A stretch of DNA of 64,000 nucleotides from Ampullaceana balthica (Eukaryota > Mollusca > Gastropoda > Lymnaeidae), in NCBI GenBank assembly GCA_944989445.1, contig CALYLW010000126.1, forward strand, positions 310,001 to 374,000, given 5' to 3'. Each line of letters begins with the position of its first letter. Position 1 is the first letter of the stretch. This document shows, in pieces, positions 60,601-64,000 of this stretch. Under the pieces are notes generated by a model. It was not told the origin of the DNA. It made no database searches and saw only the letters and a program-made list of their open reading frames with translations. The position numbers and the translations under genes were made by a program.

Positions 60601-62912
60601 GGAGGGGGGGGGGTCGGCTTGCGAGCGGGTCATAGTTGATTTCTGCAGGTACAATCATTGAATATCGGTGTTGTGAGGGAGTAAAGTGGGGGAAGGAAGG
60701 TGTCTACTCTCACGGGGTTGTGTCGGGATGTCAACGCAAGTTGGTTTGCTTTGATGTGAAACACCAGACAACGCCTCTATTTACTGTCAAGCCTTCTAGC
60801 CAGTATCGCTGTTTCCCCCCACCCCTACCCCTCTAAATATCAACATTGTCCTTGATTAATCTGCGCATATTCACGCCATTTTCACTAACTCGAAAACTCC
60901 AAAGTCGATTTTTTTGTCGGGTCCCTCTGAGTTCGACTTAGAGAGGTCCGACTGTATTTTTTTTAAAAATGTGTAACATTTTTTTACACTGTCCTATTAT
61001 TTTTTGGGTCTTCTTGCAAGCGGGTGACACACTTTTTATACTATTCTCTTCCAAAATTGCTTATGAACGAACGGGGTACAGAACGAGTATATACGGTAAT
61101 TAATTTTTGTCAACTGTCAGCTAACATTTAAGTTTTAAATTAAAAACATATAAAATCTAATAAACATGCAGGACTAGACACAGACCATAGATAAGAGTAG
61201 GACGCAAGACTCTTCTGTATAGAAGGAGCGTCTGTAACAGATAAGATAATATAAGATAAATTGATAGATAACATTTGATAATGGGATTTCAGATACTGTT
61301 CTATGGTTGTCCGTTTGAATTGTTTTCTTTATTTTTGCGACCCTCATTAAGCGAGTCAGGCCTTTATTTATTTACTTTCTTTAAATTTTAGAGGCTAACT
61401 TTTTAATGGAAAGGCAAAACTCGATTACATTTTCATCATTGACTTTCTTTAAGATGAGACAAAGTCTAAGTATTAAAAGAAAACTTGGATTGATCGCCAC
61501 TAGTCATTGATCAGTTGTTCTTGATTATTCCGTGTCTTTTTAATTTATTGTTTTAAAAAGTCCACCAGACTGGAAATTTGAATTTATTATTTGTTTTGAT
61601 CGGCAAACAACTTATGTCAATTTTCATTCTGCTTTTCTGATAGTTACATTGTGTTCCATTTTGTTTGCACTTCTTTCAGCTTAAAAAAAGAAGGAAATAA
61701 ACGTGTAATGGGAAATTTTATTGACAATATTTATTCGACAATAGGACTAAACACAAACCACAGATAAGCGTAGGACGCAATTATCTTCTGTATAGAAGGA
61801 GCGTCTGTAAACAGATAAGATAAGATAAGACAATGAAAGCTTAAACTAAAACGATTTAATTTTTATTTTGTATAATTATTTTTTTAAAATCTTAACTAAA
61901 TTAATATATATATTTTTTATGATATCACGTGATACAACCCTCAGATAGACTCGGGGATGACAACACGTTTCTTATTCCGTATACAAGAACAAACTTATAC
62001 AAACTCTCGTTCATCCCGCTCGGAATTCGGACGTGGATTGGTTGCCTGAGGACACCAGTAAAACCAACACTTTATCAACGTTAAAAACGCTAATAAAAAC
62101 GCAAGACTAAACATAAACCATGGATAAGCATCGGGCACAATAATCTTCCGTGTAGAAGAAGCACCTGTAACAGATATAAGATATTTACAAAAATAGTTAT
62201 TTCCTCATTTTTTAAAATACCAGTGTCATTGCTTTTGTCGTGATGTCTAAGTGCTAACAAACATTTGACAATAATTGTTTTTTTTATATTTCAACATTTA
62301 CATGTATTATAATAGTTTAATAAATGTGGAATAAACGTACTAATAAGTTATGATGCGATCACTTTTAATTAGTCTTTAAATTTATTTCAATTTAAATAGT
62401 TTTTTTTTCCTCATTCGAATAACTGTTTAAAAAGTGAACAAGAAGAGACAATGGTTCTTTGTTTTTAAAAATGTTTTTATATACATTGTCAATTGAAAAT
62501 ACAGTGACATTATTCATTCTCTAATAATTGAATTCTAGCCACTTGAAAAATATTTAAGTATTTGATTTCCTTTTTAAAAATAAAAATAAAATTTTATTGT
62601 CTTGGTGTAGCTCAGGCCCAGGACATCTGTGCACAGCTGTAGGCATGCTGACCCACTTCTCTTGGCTATGGATGTTCACCTGGACGTTCATCTGCTGCTT
62701 CCACATGTTCAGGGTGTTCACTGCCAAGACTCGCTGCTCATCCACCAAGTCACGTGGTCGGGCCAAGGAGCTGAGCAACAAGTTTTTGTCCTCTTTGGTT
62801 TTCCCGGTTCTTGTTGTCGTCACCGTGATTGTGATATCAGTAGCGACGTCAGCTGATCAAAGTACCGGCTACGGTGACGTCACCTGCTACTTAAATTCAA
62901 CGTTTCTCATTG
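38647..62912 (+). CDS. Secretin/adhesion/methuselah-like 7TM receptor with long ectodomain (3' part beyond window)
   Basis: Six exons fit together in phase: 38647-39696, 55461-55630, 56101-56257, 56924-57112, 57490-58334 and 62611-62912, about 904 codons. The product would be a plasma-membrane G-protein-coupled receptor. It has a signal peptide, a ~740-residue ectodomain rich in Cys and N-glycosylation sequons, then TM1-TM4. TM5-TM7 and the tail must lie right of 64000. The GYGDVTCYLNST stretch after TM4 matches the second extracellular loop of class B/methuselah-type receptors. I see no canonical GPS (Cys-Trp-Cys plus HL-T) before TM1, so this is not a standard autoproteolysing adhesion receptor. 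The start ATG has a good context (AACAATGG). The ligand is unknown. The exon 2 donor (AA|GTTGGT) was chosen because it alone keeps the frame. Confidence 0.82.
38872..38931 (+). repeat. In-frame 30-bp tandem duplication in receptor exon 1
   Basis: Two 30-bp units (38872-38901 and 38902-38931) differ by one base and encode ATLSVLQDSA then VTLSVLQDSA. Confidence 0.95.
39776..39954. mobile_element. 179-bp hAT MITE, TSD ATACACAA (receptor intron 1)
   Basis: The left end CAGTGGCTTAGCTAGGG and right end CCCTATCTACGCCACTG are inverted. ATACACAA is perfectly repeated at 39768-39775 and 39955-39962. Non-coding, GC-richer than its surroundings. Confidence 0.92.
40748..41190. mobile_element. GGGGCCGTCC-family MITE inside hAT A (right end decayed)
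   Basis: GGGGCCGTCCATAAATGACG starts at 40748. The internal GTGACGTCACATTTCTTAAA and CACGCGTGAAGTCATTGAAA stretches match 43561-43953. The same piece is in hAT B (about 54380-54752), so it entered before A and B diverged. The right terminus cannot be fixed. Confidence 0.6.
41228..43035 (+). pseudogene. hAT (ZMYM1-like) transposase relic of element A
   Basis: The + strand reads CIVAHYVPCTAHSFNLVGKR, matching the FVPCAAHSLNLVG core of ZMYM1-like hAT transposases, then a stop at the end of VACTHR. It continues HMKLIHANKDLSDTRWSA (the LSxTRWSA motif) and, near 42890-43030, MSIEKELVSLL-like dimerisation debris. Many stops and frameshifts are present. A 490-bp insert (42107-42596) interrupts it. 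The same relic lies in element B, with 80 of 84 residues identical in the first block. Confidence 0.8.
42107..42596. mobile_element. 490-bp GC-rich insert with 14-bp direct repeats in the hAT A transposase
   Basis: AGTGATTTCGAAGA occurs at both 42093-42106 and 42597-42610. This 14-bp target duplication suggests a retroposon-type insertion. It is GC-richer than its host. The matching insert in element B (about 50480-50955) shows it was already in the ancestral element. No protein was identified. Confidence 0.6.
43561..43953. mobile_element. 393-bp GGGGCCGTCC-family MITE nested in hAT C, TSD TTA
   Basis: The left end GGGGTCGTACTTAAATGGCG and right end AATTATGGACGGTCCC are inverted. TTA is at 43558-43560 and 43954-43956. 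Confidence 0.82.
43957..44510. repeat. Two ~276-bp tandem units in hAT C
   Basis: CCATCTTACACTGTTAGTAA recurs at about 43957 and 44233. The following 250 bp stay similar (AGTGTCAAAGCA, AAACACGG(C/G)CT, TTTCATCTCTATGC phrases). Non-coding. Confidence 0.75.
45079..46106 (+). mobile_element. Tandem pair of Helentron-like short elements in hAT A
   Basis: Two head-to-tail units (about 45079-45640 and 45641-46106) each start AAATCCCTTATATTAACTTC and end ATAAGGGATTTATAGTCAAA plus TTTTTACGGG. Element B has a plain T/A-run at this site, so the pair inserted into a poly-T tract without a target duplication. T-tract insertion, short terminal inversions and tandem arrangement fit non-autonomous Helentrons; this class is inferred. 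Confidence 0.65.
46371..47448. other. Intron spacer between hAT A and the hAT relic; no gene
   Basis: AT-rich sequence with short open frames lacking motifs. Confidence 0.5.
47449..49133 (-). pseudogene. Second hAT (ZMYM1-like) transposase relic, C-terminal two-thirds
   Basis: The - strand frame 49133-48585 carries DTPDVSHTEQNVLILRYVHK, CRGQGFDNGANMAGIMKGVQ and FSPCAAHTLNLVGVNAA. Further down are LSDTHWYLRVDALRPIAQRL, SEARTLKAYLSSFTAVLMAA and the hAT dimerisation domain RSFSKLAIIKKYLRSTMSQE + RLNGLSIISTEHEL near 47475-47678. At least three frame changes separate these parts. It lies between elements A and B, lacks visible TIRs, and its N-terminus is cut off near 49140 by a LINE tail. Confidence 0.85.
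49188..49254 (-). mobile_element. LINE 3'-end fragment with GATAA-type tail
   Basis: TATCTTATCTTATCTG then ACAGACGCTCCTTCTATACA: the reverse complement of the tail and 3' UTR seen at 61741. Very short 5'-truncated copy. Confidence 0.7.
50040..51838 (-). pseudogene. hAT transposase relic of element B
   Basis: The - strand counterpart of the relic in A: CIVAHYVPCTAHSFNLVGKR is identical, and nearby differences are few. It carries the same 490-bp insert (about 50480-50955). Stops and frameshifts are frequent. A Helitron sits just upstream of its N-terminal block. Confidence 0.78.
51839..54364 (+). mobile_element. Helitron family 3, non-autonomous, 2,526 bp, inserted in hAT B
   Basis: The 3' end is a CCCGC/GCGGG hairpin (54338-54354), TAGTTTT, then CTAG (54361-54364), followed by T. 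The 5' end reads GCTAATATATAAAGCCTAG right after A; a canonical start would be TC, so the first base is probably mutated. Element A has the uninterrupted target CTTTATTA|TACACTATAA, proving insertion between A and T without target duplication. No protein is encoded. The interior holds diverged direct repeats (for example TGATCCTGAAAACGCTTAAT at 52691 and 53365). Confidence 0.9.
54828..55460. other. End of receptor intron 1; no gene seen
   Basis: AT-rich with a GC-rich patch near 55315-55400 (GGGGCCCCTGAATAAATTCA) that looks like repeat debris. Ends with the TTAATTTCAG acceptor. Confidence 0.5.
55461..55630 (+). CDS. Receptor exon 2
   Basis: 56 codons plus 2 nt: TDKFRIKIQCENYMKVYVAK...CVVEQFAPEMIRYVHCNAAFF. 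Ends at AA|GTTGGT. The nearby GTATTT donor at 55635 looks stronger but would break the frame into exon 3. Confidence 0.75.
56101..56257 (+). CDS. Receptor exon 3
   Basis: Acceptor GGGTCAG. One nt completes a Lys, then 52 codons: NDVIESCPASSNWQYDEDVE...GVHKSLWGPYYKNIFCAICN+L. It closes with YKNIFCAICN, a second copy of the YRNKFCALCN motif that ends exon 1. Donor TTG|GTAAGT. Confidence 0.82.
56924..57112 (+). CDS. Receptor exon 4
   Basis: 63 codons in phase 0: GPCVQLRCSDGKLVDNDGCT...LGYTVRVWLVPRLNGEEIFA...VMDNITFA. Donor GCT|GTAAGT. More Cys-rich ectodomain. Confidence 0.75.
57490..58334 (+). CDS. Receptor exon 5: juxtamembrane ectodomain, TM1 and TM2
   Basis: 281 codons plus 2 nt. Many N-glycosylation sites (NIS, NRT, NTT, NVT, NGT). 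TM1 is ILTMTCLGISITCLVLTLYT and TM2 is NMFLCMSLLLAQVMICVAAH. Where adhesion receptors carry a GPS there is only a Gln/Ser-rich linker (SSREQTSVTGQAQ). Donor CT|GTAAGT. Confidence 0.88.
58335..58597. other. Start of receptor intron 5; no feature
   Basis: Ordinary AT-rich intron sequence before the TIR element at 58598. Confidence 0.5.
58598..60103. mobile_element. 1.5-kb TIR element of the GGGGCCGTCC family, TSD AAT
   Basis: GGGGCCGTCCATAAAGTACG at the left, inverted CGTACTTTATGGACGGCCCC at the right. AAT flanks both sides (58595-58597, 60104-60106). The interior has a - strand open-frame relic and, near 58804-59030, a GGGATGTACCGGATT stretch with repeated CCGGATT phrases that may be a further nested MITE. 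Confidence 0.82.
59204..59873 (-). pseudogene. Unrecognised transposon-encoded protein relic
   Basis: Two - strand blocks, 59873-59682 (CVVHKSESDTAGLISKDQDW, FDNHVRTSQYFTQIVIKYQD, KCCDKARSSYFNVLP) and 59563-59204 (MNTSLFDRLCKVCHSYFASQ and a Glu-rich acidic end with WLDEDELICLQLSFQ). They lie in the order expected for one protein. The Cys pairs suggest a metal-binding part, but I do not recognise the family. It may be cargo or the element's own protein. Broken between blocks. Confidence 0.4.
60104..60539. other. Intron sequence; no feature
   Basis: AT-rich, no motif of note. Confidence 0.5.
60540..61098. mobile_element. MITE with TA target duplication, ~555 bp
   Basis: The left end TACCGTAGATACTCATT and right end ACGAGTATATACGGTA are inverted with TA at both edges, as for Tc1/mariner-type MITEs. 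Interior GCTTGCGAGCGGGTCAT and CTTGCAAGCGGGTGACA are similar to each other. The short open frame at 60636 is not supported as a gene. Confidence 0.6.
61163..61262 (+). mobile_element. LINE 3' end with GATAA-type tail
   Basis: GCAGGACTAGACACAGACCA, then GAAGGAGCGTCTGTAACAGA and a GATAAGATAATATAAGATAA tail. 5'-truncated. Confidence 0.75.
61741..61832 (+). mobile_element. LINE 3' end with GATAA-type tail (second)
   Basis: AGGACTAAACACAAACCACA, TAGAAGGAGCGTCTGTAAAC, tail GATAAGATAAGATAAGA. About 91% similar by eye to the copy 500 bp upstream; a separate 5'-truncated insertion. Confidence 0.75.
61940..62192 (+). mobile_element. LINE 3' end including the RT C-terminus (third)
   Basis: Encodes NTFLIPYTRTNLYKLSFIPL then GIRTWIG, the very end of the reverse transcriptase. 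The shared 3' UTR follows (AAAACCAACACTTTATCAAC, GCAAGACTAAACATAAACCA) and a short GATATAAGATAT tail. Confidence 0.75.
62193..62610. other. 3' part of receptor intron 5; no feature
   Basis: AT-rich; ends with the acceptor TTATTGTCTTGGTGTAG. Confidence 0.5.
62611..62912 (+). CDS. Receptor exon 6: TM3, TM4 and start of the second extracellular loop
   Basis: One nt completes the Leu begun in exon 5. Then 100 codons plus 1 nt: LCTAVGMLTHFSWLWMFTWT (TM3), FHMFRVFTAKTRCSST, FPVLVVVTVIVISVATS (TM4) and GYGDVTCYLNSTFLI. The LTHF-WM pattern in TM3 is typical of class B and methuselah-like receptors. Donor ATTG|GTGCGT. The next exon is outside the window. Confidence 0.88.
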
Positions 62913-63042
62913 GTGCGTTTCAAAAACTGCATTATTAGAAAATCATGCTTTCATCTCTTTTGAAAAATAATTTTGATTTACGCTTACAACAGGAAATGAT
63001 ATACTTGTTGGGTGTATAAGCTTTTGAAATCTTTTACTTTTT

Positions 63043-63512
63043 AAATCCTTTATATTAACTCGTGGTATCTGCGGCCGCCCTTGCTTGTCGCCAAAACTTT
63101 GAATCGATTTTTAACCCAAATTCTCGTAAGCTAGCGAGCTAAAATTTTGCAGGCAGTTTTGTACCGATGATAAAAACAATGTATCAAAATTTCAGATCGA
63201 TCACATGTACCGTAATTGAATTATTGATTTTTTAGATTATTTTATTTATTCCTATGTATCATGTTATTTTTTGAGATAGAGTGTTGGGTGCGCATTATAT
63301 TGAACAACCTTTCTGTCGCGCAATAAGGTGCGTATTTTATTAAAAACACTTTTTATAAACATATTCGTGAGCGGTGCGCATTATATTAAACATGTTTTAC
63401 GACACAACTACAATTTTGTATTTTTGGATGGTCTTGCGCTGCGTATTATAATGAACATTCTTTTAGTTACTTCTCGTACATAAAGGATTTATAGTCAAAA
63501 ACTTGGTTTAGG
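63043..63512 (+). mobile_element. Helentron-like short element (AAATCC...GGATTT family)
   Basis: Starts AAATCCTTTATATTAACTCG and ends ATAAAGGATTTATAGTCAAA. The interior GCTAGCGAGCTAAAATTTTG and GATCGATTTTTAACCCA-like phrases match 6880-7462. Non-coding. Confidence 0.6.
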
Positions 63513-63635
63513 CAAGTCTATTTAAGTTTATTTTAATTAATCGCGACATCAATCAATGCCCTAAACTATTATACCATAAACATTTTTTTTTGGAAATAGC
63601 TTGTATTGCATTTGATCATACCACTGAATCAGTTA

Positions 63636-64000
63636 GGGGCCGTCCATAAATGACGTCGCGCTCATAAGGGGGGTAGGGGGGGTCACATTTTTGTGACGAT
63701 GCGTGACGAGGGGGAGGGAGAGGGGTTGAAGAAATGTGACGTCACATCGAAAGGTTAACTTTAAATAAAACTTCAACTGAAATATTTGGTGGCTTACAAT
63801 TTATTTAATGCCTTTTTTTAAAATCAGGGCTTCTCAATGTGCCGGTCGGTAGGCCATCAGACGCTGGTTGGCGTAAGCTATCAAGAGACGAAAATTAAAT
63901 CTTTTTATAATCATTAAGTTTGAGAACTCACAAGATAACGTATGAAATTGTTACACTGTGTCGTTTGAGACTCGTTTGATGTTGTCATCAAAGCATTTGT
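63636..64000. mobile_element. GGGGCCGTCC-family element, left end (continues beyond window)
   Basis: GGGGCCGTCCATAAATGACG after TTA (63633-63635). In reverse orientation it matches the right part of the 31558-35024 element, including the inner end GGGCTTCTCAATGTGCCGG, so it is a second copy of that composite. The other end is not in the window. Confidence 0.7.

Overview
This is eukaryotic, animal-type DNA: AT-rich, intron-bearing, and dominated by transposable elements. Two host genes are visible, both on the + strand. One is a carbohydrate sulfotransferase (four exons in view, about 20.2-22.1 kb). The other is a large seven-transmembrane receptor of the secretin/adhesion/methuselah type (six exons in view, 38.6-62.9 kb, running off the right edge). 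Receptor architecture, exon style and repeat content suggest a mollusc, perhaps a gastropod. That is inference; no marker gene proves it. There are no rRNA genes, no convincing intact tRNA and no prokaryotic operons.

Layout. 1-5.9 kb: two near-identical 3.5-kb Helitrons in head-to-tail tandem on the - strand, each with a damaged Rep gene. 6.1-7.5 kb: a small MITE and a Helentron-like short element. 7.8-14.3 kb: a 6.5-kb Helitron (- strand) with an almost full Rep/helicase gene disabled by three stops and two frameshifts. 14.7-20.1 kb: a second, short Helitron on the + strand, split by a 4.4-kb hAT element with a perfect 8-bp target duplication; that hAT carries a Ty3/gypsy relic. 20.2-22.1 kb: the sulfotransferase. 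22.2-25.5 kb: LINE tail, microsatellite, tRNA-like sequence and foldback repeats. 25.6-30.0 kb: two abutting minisatellites (35 x 66 bp, then exactly 81 x 26 bp). 31.6-35.0 kb: a 3.5-kb TIR element with 3-bp target duplications and a nested LINE. 35.7-37.8 kb: LINE relic and hAT MITEs.

38.6-62.9 kb is the receptor gene. Its 15.8-kb first intron holds two copies of one hAT element in opposite orientation (40681-46362 and 49291-54819), each with its own perfect 8-bp target duplication. Copy A carries a second hAT, a MITE and a tandem Helentron-like pair. Copy B carries a 2.5-kb Helitron, and copy A supplies the exact empty site. Later introns hold another TIR element, a TA-target MITE and several LINE 3' ends with GATAA tails.

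The two host genes have no evident functional link. Most of the window is a record of nested transposition, and many insertion boundaries can be fixed to the base from target duplications or paralogous empty sites.
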